64,000 bases of DNA from Triplophysa rosa (lineage: Eukaryota > Chordata > Actinopteri > Cypriniformes > Nemacheilidae). The notes beneath the pieces were generated by a model. It was not told the DNA's origin, searched no databases, and saw only the letters and a list, made by a program, of their open reading frames with translations. Below are positions 44,354-58,000 of the stretch, one piece after another (the stretch's first letter is position 1; each line of letters begins with the position of its first letter). The stretch lies in assembly GCF_024868665.1 (NCBI RefSeq), contig NC_079891.1, forward strand, positions 19,036,471 to 19,100,470. Reading direction: 5' to 3'. The position numbers and the translations under genes are program-made.

Positions 44354-47300
44354 CTAGAAAGAGAAAGAGACAGTAAACAGTTTGATACATATAATTCATA
44401 AGGTTTGTGTGTGGATTATATTTACGTAGATGTAGGGCAGGGGTCGGCAACAGTAATATCTGGCCCGCGCCAGCAGAGCATGTGAGCGAAGCGGAGCGAG
44501 AGTGTAGCGGGGAGCAGAGCGTTAGGCCCGATTCACATTTCGCATCTTTTCCGCTCGCATATTCGTTATTTTAAATGTAGAAATAGGGGGCGACGCGCAT
44601 GTGGTGCAACGCGCTCTTTTTTTCAGGAGCGTCGGCGCCGCATCGAGATGAAAAAATCTCAACTTTTCAGAAAGGCGCAAGCGCACCGCAGGTCATGTGA
44701 CAAGAACCAACAAGCCAATGCAAGCTCAATGAAGATGGAGACACAGATGATCACAGCATAACTAAATCTAGTAGCAGAGTTGTTGAAAGGTATTTTCAGT
44801 GCATATAATCCATATATCCTTTGTTTATACCTACTCGTCTCAACGGCTATCGTGGCCCATGGTTACTTAGCGACGACAGATGCCAGGAGAGCGCAAAGTC
44901 GGTTTTAGACGCGAAATGTGAATCGAGCCTAAGAGGCTGTGTCCACCGAGGCATTTACGCCTGCGGCCGACGTGTTTTTTCAATTGTCTCCTATGGAAAC
45001 GCCGCGCTTTTAAAAAAAGCCATCAGCTGACGGTTTTTTTTCCGCGCTCTGCCCTGGTGCTATGCGTTTTTCCCACGATCAGCGCCGGCGTTTTGAGTTG
45101 AAGTTGAGTTGAAAAATGCTCAACTTTAGGCAGAATGCTGCGCCTGCAGCGGGCGTTTTCAGCCGAGCTCCTGCCGTTTTCAGCCGTGTAAATGCGCCTC
45201 GGTGGACACAGCCCCTTAATATTTCTCGCGGAGCGGAGATCGCTTTTCTGAAAATTCCGCTCGCTCAATCTCAGAGTCGCTCGCTCAGCCCTCTTGGTGA
45301 TTAACTTTTTTTGCTGCTGAATTATTGTCACATGTACACCATATGAGCCTGAAGCCTGAATAATAGCACAACGGCATGCGCGTCAACTACAAACGCCTCG
45401 TCCATTTGCGGAGGTGCGCGGGCGACAAGAGGTTTGATACAGGCTCATTTCAGTTAAAAAACATTATAACATTTATATTTATTTTTCTTAAGAAGACACT
45501 GTGTCACTTACCCAATGTAACGGTTGCTTTTCTGAAAAAAAAAACTGAATAAATCTCGATGACAAATGTGATCTCCTGAGGACGCAGCCTTCGAAGACGC
45601 AGCTACTTTGTCCAAGTTTCCAAAAGTACTGTAAGTGCTGCTGTGTAATCTGTTTAATAATTATATGATTTGTTTAATAATTAATTGTTCATGATTTGCT
45701 AATCTGTCTATTCATGATTTCATGATTTGTCTATTTCATTTAATGCATTCATGACACGAATATTAATATGTTAAAACCACATGTTTGTTATGTTGTTTAC
45801 TTTAAATGCATGACGCGACAGTGTGTCGCATTGAGCGGAAGTGACGAACTTTAGAGTTGGCGCTATGGACTGAGGAAGAGCGGATGCCTCATAAGGCTCT
45901 GCTAATATTGACGGTATAAGATTATTATTGCTACCTAAACAACAGACTAAAGTTCTCTTTCACAACAAGCAGCCAACGAGTTCTTAAGGCGTAAATGCAT
46001 AACGAAAAGACGCTACAAAGGAAAGGAATAAACGCCCGTTCGAAAGAACTACCTGTGTCTGTGGTGTTGGGAAAGAGCTACAGTAAGAACTCGCCTGCTC
46101 AAGGCGGGTAGGAGAGACGACGAGACCGTCGCGGGTGAAGGTGACGAGGATACAGCGTAACAGATAAGCAAGGCGCATAGCTCATTGACGGTATAGCAAT
46201 CGCCAGCTACGGTGAATAGACTGTTGAAAGTGCGACATTTCAAGTCGAAGTCATTAAGTGCTCTGCCTCAAGCATCAAGATAAATTGGCGTGAGAAGTGA
46301 TTTTGGACTTAGAAAAAGGATGTTGCAATAAAACCAAGGTCTAATAACCATTTGTGCACGGCGCTATACCTAGAAGTAAATGATGATATAATACACTGGT
46401 ACTTGTTATAAGGTTTAAAGGGATAAAGCAATAATTTTACATTTTCTGAGGCAAACCCAAAGGACAATTTATGTGAATTTACGGAAGTGAATGTCTTCTG
46501 GTTTACAAAATAGCAGTTTATACATTGAAACACTGAGTATTTAACTGTTTACTTTTGAGGTTTAAATGTTGTATTGTACATTGTGCAAAGTGACTTACAA
46601 TAGTTAATTTTTCCTTAAAGGTGGATTGAAGTTAACACGGGTTGAATGCAACATTTAAGTCTGTGTTAAGAAATTCTAAGTACACAAAGTCTTACAGTTC
46701 ATCTTGTCTTCTGTATATTCACATTCAAACCTACTTTAGTTCCATCTACACATAGACTTACAAACAATTTAGTCTTAGTGACTACAAACATACATTCTAT
46801 TCCATACATTACTTTATGCACCAATCTAACTTCAAAATGTCCAACACAAACAGTGAGATTTGCCACAAAAATGCTAAATCACCTGATCAGCCTGGAGTTA
46901 CAAACACAGAATCTGCAGAAGTAGATAGGCTGCGAAGAAGTGAGAGAACCCGAACCTTAACGGAAAAGGGAAGAGAACTCCAAGAAGAAAAATTAAAGGC
47001 TATACAACGGCGCTATAGAATCACCTATGAGAAATGGAAGTCTCATGTGAAAATAGGCAAGGAAATATTGTCTGATGATGCCTCCCGAGATGAATTAATT
47101 GAGCTTATTGAGAACATAGAAAGCGCCTGTTCTGAAGTAAAGGTTGTCTATGAAAACTTGCGTCAAATGCAAACTCCTGAAACAGATCTGCGACGCAGAG
47201 TCGACACTTGCATATCGCTTTCGGAATTTATTATTCAAAGAGCACGAAGACACCTTGAAGGATGTGCACCAGATGAGGAGAAAGAACCTTGGCCTGACGT

Positions 47301-50300
47301 AGGATCAATCTTAGCTTCCACAAGCTCTGTATCAAGACCAATGTCTCACCGATCAAAATATAGTTCAGCTCACTCTAGCTCTCACTCTGCGAAAAGAAAT
47401 GAGGCTGTGGCTGAAGCAGATGCATCTCAAGAAGTTTTGGCAGTGTTCGAGGAACAGGAAAAGGAAATATCAGAACTTCAAAGATTAGAGGTTGAAAGTA
47501 GGCAATGTTTGGCGCAGTTTGAATCTGAGGACCTGGCTAGGCTACAAGCAATACAAGATAAGCGCAGAAAGCTTGACCGCTTGGAAGAAATTAAGAAGTT
47601 GAATGCTGCGAAAGCGCGAGTGAAAGTATATGATCAATTGGAAACAAATTTCGAGTCAATCAATTACCAGTATGATACTGATGTAGTAGAAGAACAAGTT
47701 TACAATAACACAAATCCCTTGGTCAGTCCTCAGCCTCAGCCAATTACTATGCAAACACTCAATGCCTCAAGTCCTCCATTCATTCCTCAATCTCAGCCAA
47801 TCCGAACCCAAACTCTGCAATGGTCATCACAAGTTCCACCGGTTTCAACACCTACACAACAATTCCACAACAACTCTGATCTGGTTAACGCACTGGCAGA
47901 AGCTATGAGTGCCACCCGTCTTCCAGTCCCAGAGCCTGCACTGTTTATTGGAGATCCTTTGAAATTCAAGGACTGGCAACTGTCATTCGAAACACTGATC
48001 GACAGAAAACATATTCCAAAGAACGAGAAATTATATTATCTACGAAAGTACTTGGGTGGTGCTGCGAAGAAAACCGTTGAGGGATTCTTTCTGCTAGGTA
48101 CCGAAGCGGCATATGACTCTGCCTGGCAGCTGTTGGAACAAAGATTCGGAGACCCATTTGTAATAGGGAAGTCCTTCAGAGACAAGCTACATGGATGGCC
48201 AAAAATAAACTCTAAAGATGGTTGTGAACTTAGAGAATTTACAGATTTCCTCAAAAGCTGTGAAACTGCAATGCCTCACCTCAAGACTTTGGAAATTCTC
48301 AATGATTATAATGAGAACCAAAAAATCCTGATGAAGCTGCCAGATTGGCTAGTTTCCAGATGGAACCGTAAAGTGATGGAAGCTAGACAAACAAGAGCCG
48401 ACTATCCACAATTCAAAGAGTTTGTAGACTACCTGTCTAAAGAAGCGGATCTCGCTTGCAATCCTATATCTTCGATACAGGCACTCAAAGGTGTAGAAAA
48501 CACGAAAACAAAGCATTTGCGAAACCAACCCATTCAAGCAAAGATGCTGTACACAAACACAACACAAGGCAGCACCTCGTCATGTCCCTTTTGCAAAGGA
48601 CCAGGACATGACTTAGCCAAGTGTAAAAGGTTTGGCAAGAAAACATTGAAGGATCGCGTCGAGTTTGTGCGCAAAGAGAAACTTTGTTTCGGATGTCTGC
48701 AGACTGGGCATCATTCAAGGGGATGTGAAAATAGGAGAAAATGCGAAAGGTGTCGCAAAAGACATCCAACATGCTTGCACGATGACAAGTTCAAAGAGGT
48801 TCAAAGGTCTAACCATTCGAAGAGAGAAGATAACTCAAGGAATAATTCTGACACTAGGGAAATAGCTGCAACAGTAGTTGCCAATGCAGTCAAACAAAAG
48901 GGTCTAGACACACAAACTTCTACTATTATACCAGTCTGGGTTTCATCCACGAAACAGTCAGAGCAAGAAGTCCTTGTCTATGCACTTTTAGACACAAAAA
49001 GTAATACGACCTTTATTCTGGATGAAGTGGCTCAAAATCTTGATACGAACAAAGAGAATGTCAGTTTACAGCTATCTACAATGTCAGCAAGGTCTACAGT
49101 CATAACTTGTCAAAAATTGACAAATCTACAAGTGAGAGGTTACAGCTCAGCGAAAAGGATTCCGTTGCCCGCAGTCTTTACAAGAGAGTTCATTCAGGCA
49201 AATAGGTCACATATCCCAACTTCTGAAACAGCTCTTAAATGGCCTCACCTGGAACAATTGTCAGACAAAATTCCCCCATTGTTGAATTGTGAAGTGGGCC
49301 TTTTAATTGGCTATAATTGCCAACAAGCCCTACTTCCCAAGGAGGTCTTGTCTGGAGAGGAAAAACAGCCGTATGCACAACGAACCGATCTTGGCTGGAG
49401 CATAGTCGGTTGCTCATACCCAGCTAATAGTTACTGTGACGCAATAGGAATTAGCCACAGAACTTTAATGCAACAAGTCGTCCCTGATGTAAAGTCGTCA
49501 ATCAACCTAAAAAGGGAGGTACACTTTATGTGCAGAACTCATGTCAAGCAAATTATTCCAACAGACATAATCAAAGCTCTCGAATCTGACTTCATTGATC
49601 ATAGCACAGACGATAGCCCAGTCTCTCAGGAAGACGTTCTTTTCTTGTCCAAGGTAAAGAAAGGTATAAGGCAAAAGGAAAACGGACACTATGAGCTCCC
49701 ACTTCCCTTCAAGACAGACAAACCTAATCTCCCAGACAACAAGCAATCGGCAGTCCATAGACTGAACTCATTAGAGCGACGCCTGAGAAGAAACAAACAA
49801 TATCACAATGATTATGTAAATTTCATGAACAAAATGATAACTCAAGGAGATGCCGAGAGAGTTTCACTCCACGAACTTGATAACCAACCAGCCTGGTAAG
49901 TTCCGCACCACGGAGTTTACCATCCCCACAAACCAGGGAAAATTCGTGTGGTTTTCGATTGTTCGGCAAGCTTCCATGCCACCTCTCTAAACGAGCACCT
50001 TTTAACAGGTCCAGACCTGACCAACACATTAGTCGGAGTGCTGTGTCGATTTAGAGCTGGCCCAATAGCCATAATGTGTGATGTAGAACAAATGTTCCAT
50101 CAATTTCACGTGGCGAAGGAACACCAAGACTATTTAAGATTTCTCTGGTGGGATGGAGGCAATTTTGATTCGGAGCCCTCTGTGTATCGGATGAAAGAAC
50201 ATTTGTTCGGAGCAGCTTCATCCCCCGGCTGCTCCAACTTTGGCCTTAAATATCTGGCCTCACAGGGTCATGGAAGGTTCAGTGAAGAGTCCATCAAATT

Positions 50301-53300
50301 CATCCAGAGAAGCTTTTACGTCGACGATGGTTTAACAAGTGTAAAATCACCAGCTGAAGCCATACGTCTTGTCGAAGAAGCAAGAGCCTTATGCAGAACA
50401 GGAAATCTTCGGTTACACAAATTTGTGTCAAACTGTGATGAAGTAATCACCACAATTCCACCTGAGGAATGTGCCCAAGCCAAAGAGTTAGATATGGACA
50501 TGGGAGAGCTACATATTGAACGAGCACTTGGAGTTCAGTGGTGCATTGAGGCGGATGAATTCCAATTCAGGGTTGTAGTCAAACCAAATCCACTGACAAG
50601 GAGAGGGGTTCTGTCAACTGTAGCATCTGTCTATGATCCACTAGGATTCGTGGCCCCTTTTCTACTAGTCGGCAAACAAATCCTTCAGACGCTATGAAGA
50701 GACAAAGCGAAATGGGACGAAGAACTCCCTGGACACATTCTATCACAGTGGGAATCATGGCTTCGAGACTTGCCTTACTTGGCAGACCTGAAGATTCCAA
50801 GAAGTTATCTTCCATCGCAATTTGGTGAAGTTACCCTGTACGAACTTCACAGTTTTTCAGATGCAAGTTGCAATGGATACGGTGCGTGCTCGTATCTCAG
50901 AGCAATAAGTGAAACAGGACAGATTGGTTGCTCACTCGTTATGGGGAAGGCAAGAGTGGCACCCTCCAAGCTGACTACTATACCACGACTTGAATTATCA
51001 TCGGCTGTGACTTCGGTAAGCATTGGCGATATTCTTAAAAGGGAAATTGAAATTGAAAATCTACAAGAGTACTAATGGACTGATTCCAAGGTGGTCCTTG
51101 GCTACGTGAACAACGATGCCAAGAGATTTCACACATTCGTAGCCAACCGGATCCAACACATTAGATCCAGTACAAACCCTGAACAATGGCGACAAGTTAG
51201 TTCTATACACAACCCAGCCGACCACGCCTCAAGAGGGCTTAATGCAGTTCAGCTAAAGGAATCCAAATGGTTAAAGGGACCAGACTTTCTCTGGAAGAGG
51301 AATCTCCCACATCAAGAGAAAATGGTGGGAGACATAGAAGTGACTGACCCTGAGCTTAGGAAGGCCCATGTTTGCACAGCCAAGACTAAGGTAGTAAATC
51401 CAATGGTGAAACGCTTAACTAAATTTTCCGACTGGTCTAGAGCCGTAAGAGCTGTCGCCAGGCTTAAGAGATTCATTCGAGAGTTTAAGGGAGTTCAAGA
51501 AAGAACAAATAAAGCTACTAGTCTAGAAGAAAAAAGGGAAGCGGAANACAAAAAGTAATACGACCTTTATTCTGGATGAAGTGGCTCAAAATCTTGATAC
51601 GAACAAAGAGAATGTCAGTTTACAGCTATCTACAATGTCAGCAAGGTCTACAGTCATAACTTGTCAAAAATTGACAAATCTACAAGTGAGAGGTTACAGC
51701 TCAGCGAAAAGGATTCCGTTGCCCGCAGTCTTTACAAGAGAGTTCATTCAGGCAAATAGGTCACATATCCCAACTTCTGAAACAGCTCTTAAATGGCCTC
51801 ACCTGGAACAATTGTCAGACAAAATTCCCCCATTGTTGAATTGTGAAGTGGGCCTTTTAATTGGCTATAATTGCCAACAAGCCCTACTTCCCAAGGAGGT
51901 CTTGTCTGGAGAGGAAAAACAGCCGTATGCACAACGAACCGATCTTGGCTGGAGCATAGTCGGTTGCTCATACCCAGCTAATAGTTACTGTGACGCAATA
52001 GGAATTAGCCACAGAACTTTAATGCAACAAGTCGTCCCTGATGTAAAGTCGTCAATCAACCTAAAAAGGGAGGTACACTTTATGTGCAGAACTCATGTCA
52101 AGCAAATTATTCCAACAGACATAATCAAAGCTCTCGAATCTGACTTCATTGATCATAGCACAGACGATAGCCCAGTCTCTCAGGAAGACGTTCTTTTCTT
52201 GTCCAAGGTAAAGAAAGGTATAAGGCAAAAGGAAAACGGACACTATGAGCTCCCACTTCCCTTCAAGACAGACAAACCTAATCTCCCAGACAACAAGCAA
52301 TCGGCAGTCCATAGACTGAACTCATTAGAGCGACGCCTGAGAAGAAACAAACAATATCACAATGATTATGTAAATTTCATGAACAAAATGATAACTCAAG
52401 GAGATGCCGAGAGAGTTTCACTCCACGAACTTGATAACCAACCAGCCTGGTAAGTTCCGCACCACGGAGTTTACCATCCCCACAAACCAGGGAAAATTCG
52501 TGTGGTTTTCGATTGTTCGGCAAGCTTCCATGCCACCTCTCTAAACGAGCACCTTTTAACAGGTCCAGACCTGACCAACACATTAGTCGGAGTGCTGTGT
52601 CGATTTAGAGCTGGCCCAATAGCCATAATGTGTGATGTAGAACAAATGTTCCATCAATTTCACGTGGCGAAGGAACACCAAGACTATTTAAGATTTCTCT
52701 GGTGGGATGGAGGCAATTTTGATTCGGAGCCCTCTGTGTATCGGATGAAAGAACATTTGTTCGGAGCAGCTTCATCCCCCGGCTGCTCCAACTTTGGCCT
52801 TAAATATCTGGCCTCACAGGGTCATGGAAGGTTCAGTGAAGAGTCCATCAAATTCATCCAGAGAAGCTTTTACGTCGACGATGGTTTAACAAGTGTAAAA
52901 TCACCAGCTGAAGCCATACGTCTTGTCGAAGAAGCAAGAGCCTTATGCAGAACAGGAAATCTTCGGTTACACAAATTTGTGTCAAACTGTGATGAAGTAA
53001 TCACCACAATTCCACCTGAGGAATGTGCCCAAGCCAAAGAGTTAGATATGGACATGGGAGAGCTACATATTGAACGAGCACTTGGAGTTCAGTGGTGCAT
53101 TGAGGCGGATGAATTCCAATTCAGGGTTGTAGTCAAACCAAATCCACTGACAAGGAGAGGGGTTCTGTCAACTGTAGCATCTGTCTATGATCCACTAGGA
53201 TTCGTGGCCCCTTTTCTACTAGTCGGCAAACAAATCCTTCAGACGCTATGAAGAGACAAAGCGAAATGGGACGAAGAACTCCCTGGACACATTCTATCAC

Positions 53301-55030
53301 AGTGGGAATCATGGCTTCGAGACTTGCCTTACTTGGCAGACCTGAAGATTCCAAGAAGTTATCTTCCATCGCAATTTGGTGAAGTTACCCTGTACGAACT
53401 TCACAGTTTTTCAGATGCAAGTTGCAATGGATACGGTGCGTGCTCGTATCTCAGAGCAATAAGTGAAACAGGACAGATTGGTTGCTCACTCGTTATGGGG
53501 AAGGCAAGAGTGGCACCCTCCAAGCTGACTACTATACCACGACTTGAATTATCATCGGCTGTGACTTCGGTAAGCATTGGCGATATTCTTAAAAGGGAAA
53601 TTGAAATTGAAAATCTACAAGAGTACTAATGGACTGATTCCAAGGTGGTCCTTGGCTACGTGAACAACGATGCCAAGAGATTTCACACATTCGTAGCCAA
53701 CCGGATCCAACACATTAGATCCAGTACAAACCCTGAACAATGGCGACAAGTTAGTTCTATACACAACCCAGCCGACCACGCCTCAAGAGGGCTTAATGCA
53801 GTTCAGCTAAAGGAATCCAAATGGTTAAAGTTGGATTGCTGTCATATGCTGTCAATGTCAGATGCAGAGAAGTTAATTCATGCATTCATGACATCAAGAC
53901 TAGACTACTGTAATGCACTGTTAGGTGGTTGCCCTGCAGGCTTATTACAAAAACTCCAATTGGTCCAAAACGCGGCAGCTCGAGTTCTTACACGTACAAA
54001 AAAGTATGAACATATTAGCCCGGTTCTGTCAACCTTGCACTGGTTACCTATAAAGCATCGCGTTAACTTTAAAATCTTGCTTATTACCTATAAAGCCTTA
54101 CATGGTTTAGCTCCTCAGTACTTGAATGAACTCCTTTTGTATTACAGTCCTTCACGTGCATTACGCTCTCAGGCGTCCTGTCAGTTGGTAATACCTAGAA
54201 TTTCAAAATCAAGTGCAGGTGGTAGATCCTTTTCCTATCTAGCGCCTAAACTTTGGAATAGTCTTCCCTGCACTGTCCGGGAGGCAGACACACTCTGTCA
54301 GTTTAAATCTAGACTAAAGACGCATCTTTTTAATCTTGCATACACTACTCTTCCATAATATAAATCTTCAGAGGGTTTAGGCTGCATTAGTTAGATCAAC
54401 CGGAACCAAAAACACAACTGATGTACTTGTTGCATCAAAGAGTACAGAACAGTACTCTACTCTCAGCCAGTCTTGTCTCATTGTTCCAAGGTTACCACAG
54501 CGAGCAGGATGCAGTTCATGGCCTGACCTGATGGTAGAGCGGAGAATGGGAAGTGGGGACCTGACAAGAGCTGAGATGATAGAGCTGGATAAAGAAGGAC
54601 GCGGTCTCTTGACATGTCTTCACCACAAAATTCAAATGCTATTAGATTATTAATGATAATCTTAAACTATAATTTATTTTATTATTAAGTTTATTTATTT
54701 TATTTAGCCTTGTTGTGCAAGTTCTCTGGAGCTTGTGCAGAGGCAGCAGCTTTTGCCAGAGGGGAACTGGAATCCCCTGGTTGGGCCTGGGTTCTCCTGA
54801 GGTTTTTTTTCTCGATTAGAGTTTTGGGTTCCTCGCCACCGTTTGCATACTGTTTTTGCACTATCTGCCTGACCGGGGGGGCTGCTTTAGAATTTTAAAG
54901 TTTTACTTAATTAATATTGCATATAGGAATTTATAGTCTGTTATATTTGACCTGTGCTTCTCTCTCCTTTATCCTTAAATGTGTGCTCTCACTGAGCGTG
55001 TTGTGTGTGCGTACTTGTCTGTGTACGTAC

Positions 55031-55061
<31 letters not shown>

Positions 55062-58000
55062 CGCATCCGTGTGTGTGTGTGTGTGTCTCTATGTCTATGT
55101 GTGTTAGTACGTGTGCATATTGTGTGTGTGGAGTGTTTTGTATGTGGGTATGTCTGTCTTCTGTGTTTTCAACCTTTTCTTGTTTTGCAGGTACAACTTT
55201 AATTATTTTGCTTATAGTCAATATGTCTCATGTACAGCTGCTTTGTAACAATGAAAATTGTAAAAGCGCTATATAAATAAAGTTGAGTTGAGTTGAGTAA
55301 GGGACCAGACTTTCTCTGGAAGAGGAATCTCCCACATCAAGAGAAAATGGTGGGAGACATAGAAGTGACTGACCCTGAGCTTAGGAAGGCCCATGTTTGC
55401 ACAGCCAAGACTAAGGTAGTAAATCCAATGGTGAAACGCTTAACTAAATTTTCCGACTGGTCTAGAGCCGTAAGAGCTGTCGCCAGGCTTAAGAGATTCA
55501 TTCGAGAGTTTAAGGGAGTTCAAGAAAGAACAAATAAAGCTACTAGTCTAGAAGAAAAAAGGGAAGCGGAATCGTCATTATTCAGCTGGCGCAAGAAGAT
55601 GCCTTCTCTGAAGACATTAAAGGAATCAAGCTTCAAAAGGGAGACACCCTAAACAAGCGCAATAAGTTACAGCAGTTAAGCGCTTTCTTGGACGATAACA
55701 GTGTTCTTAGGGTGGGAGGACGGCTGTCTCATTCGACATTGCACTATGACGTAAAACACCCCGCAATACTTCCGAAGACATCACATGTGTCAACACTGCT
55801 TGTCAAACATCATCATGAGCGTGTACACCACCAAGGTAGAGGTATGACTATGAATGAGTTGCGTGCAAATGGAATATGGATTGTAGGATGTGGAAACCTC
55901 GTTTCTTCACACATTTACAAATGTGTCAAATGTAGAACATACCGAAGAACCACAGAGGTTCAGCGAATGGCAGATCTACCGAAAGAGAGAACTGAAGCTA
56001 CCCCGCCATTCACATACTGCGGTCTAGACTGTTTTGGTCCTTTTATCGTAAAGGAGGGAAGAAAGGAAGTAAAACGATATGGATTGCTGTTTACGTGCTT
56101 ATGTTCTAGAGCGGTACATATAGAGACGTTGGATGACTTGACAACAGATGCTTTCATGAATGCGCTTCGAACTCTCATTGCTATCAGAGGACCCGTAAGG
56201 CAATTAAGATGTGATCAGGGAACAAATTTCATGGGCGCTAGGAGAGAGCTGTCTGAGTTGCTCAAGGGAATGGAGCAAGAACGTGTGCAAGCATTTGGTT
56301 GTGAATTTGTGACAAACGTTCCGTCCGCGAGTCACATGGGTGGGATATGGGAACGTCAAATTAGAACGATCCGAAGCGTTCTGACTGCCATGCTTGACAA
56401 GTCTGCAGGCAGACTTGACACCACGACTCTGAGAACATTCCTTTACGAAACAATGGCCATAATTAACAGCAGACCCTTGAGCGTTGACCATGAAATCTGC
56501 AATCATTCTGCCACCTCCTGGACAGTTTGGCAAGGAAGATCTTTACTTGCGTAAAAGGTGGAGAAGAGTACAGTTCTTAGCCAATGAATTCTGGCAGAGA
56601 TGGAAACGTGAATATCTGTTAAATCTCCAACAAAGTAAAAAATGGCAGAAAACATCTCGAAATTCACAAGTAGATGATATTGTGATTCTACAAGATGAGA
56701 ATGCTCAAAGAAATGTATGGAAACTTGCCAGAGTAGTAGAGGTTTACCCTAGTGTGGATGGTATCGTGAGAAAGTTAAGGCTGCTGGTCAGTGGTAGCGC
56801 ATGCGCTAATGAAAACTCACACAGTAAACCAGTTTATTTAGAGAGGCCTATTCATAAAGTAGTTACTTTAATTGAGGCTAACTAAACATTTACACACACA
56901 GTTTTTGTTCTTTCATAAGCTCTTAAGAGAAAATCCCACATTCTGATTTGAGTGATTTTGGTGGGAGTGTAAGTGCTGCTGTGTAATCTGTTTAATAATT
57001 ATATGATTTGTTTAATAATTAATTGTTCATGATTTGCTAATCTGTCTATTCATGATTTCATGATTTGTCTATTTCATTTAATGCATTCATGATACGAATA
57101 TTAATATGTTAAAACCACATGTTTGTTATCTTGTTTACTTTAAATGCATGACGCGACAGTGTGTCGCATTGAGCGGAAGTGACGAACTTTAGAGTTGGCG
57201 CTATGGACTGAGGAAGAGCGGATGCCTCGTAAGGCTCTGCTAATATTGACGGTATAAGATTATTATTGCTACCTAAACAACAGACTAAAGTTCTCTTTCA
57301 CAACAAGCAGCCAACGAGTTCTTACGGCGTAAATGCATAACGAAAAGACGCTACAAAGGAAAGGAATAAACGCCCGTTCGAAAGAACTACCTGTGTCTGT
57401 GGTGTTGGGAAAGAGCTACAAGTACATTCTAAAATGCTGTAACGATTGAGGTTTGACGTTTTAAGACCGCATTTCCCCTTGTTTTGGTCTATTTTTCTTT
57501 TAGAGCCTGTTTCTTTTATTAACCCCAGTAATAATAAAGGTGTTCATAGTGCATTTAATCTTTTTTGCGTTTATTTTGAATGTTGCACTATGGTATCTAC
57601 TGTATATGTTCACGGAAATAGAGTAACGAAAATCAAATATACTTAATCAGTTATTATACAGTTACTCATTAGGCACTAAAAATATTGTCTGTAATGTCAC
57701 AGAATGTCGGACTGAAACATAACTGCTCCTTATCAGCCTACTATTAATATTTCGCTCAATGACTGCGCTCCGCTCACACTACGCTCACCCGTAAACCAAA
57801 TCCCGCTCAGATTCCGCTCTGACATAAAATGTGTCTAGTAAGCCCAATTGTTTCAGTTTATAATTAACTTCTTGAATAAATGTCTCAGTTTAAGTCAGGA
57901 TAATACAATTTTCTCTCATTATATATAATTATATAATAACTATATATTTAAAAGTAGGCTTTTCTCGTTGCATTTTTCATCAATTAATTTCTTAAATGAT

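Larger units (their letters stand above)
53831..55301 (+). mobile_element. 5'-truncated L2-type LINE nested in BEL
   Basis: The uninterrupted sequence at 51271-51282 shows the exact empty site, so this 1471-bp insert is defined by comparison. It encodes the end of a LINE reverse transcriptase (frame to 54358) and a 3' region ending AAAAGCGCTATATAAATAAA followed by a GTTGA repeat, the tail style of fish L2 elements. The target duplication is unclear (at most AAG). A (GT)n tract lies at 55031-55086. Confidence 0.88.
45630..57420 (+). mobile_element. BEL/Pao LTR retrotransposon
   Basis: Two 453-bp LTRs (45630-46082 and 56968-57420), each TGT...ACA, differ at four positions by my count. The 5-bp target duplication AGTAC is perfect (45625-45629 and 57421-57425). 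The internal part has a gag-protease-reverse transcriptase-RNase H-integrase order in one coding direction, the BEL/Pao layout. The purine-rich GGTGGGAG just before the 3' LTR is a likely polypurine tract; no primer binding site was recognised. It contains a 2.55-kb internal repeat and a LINE insertion; without these it would be about 7.8 kb, a normal BEL length. No envelope gene. Confidence 0.93.

Noticed and set aside
54917..55276. Cys/Val-rich open frames
   Set aside because: They run through the (GT)n tract in the 3' region of the nested LINE.
51548..55571. A second independent BEL element
   Set aside because: It lacks its own LTRs and target duplication and repeats only an internal part with the same stops, so it is a duplication or assembly join inside one element.
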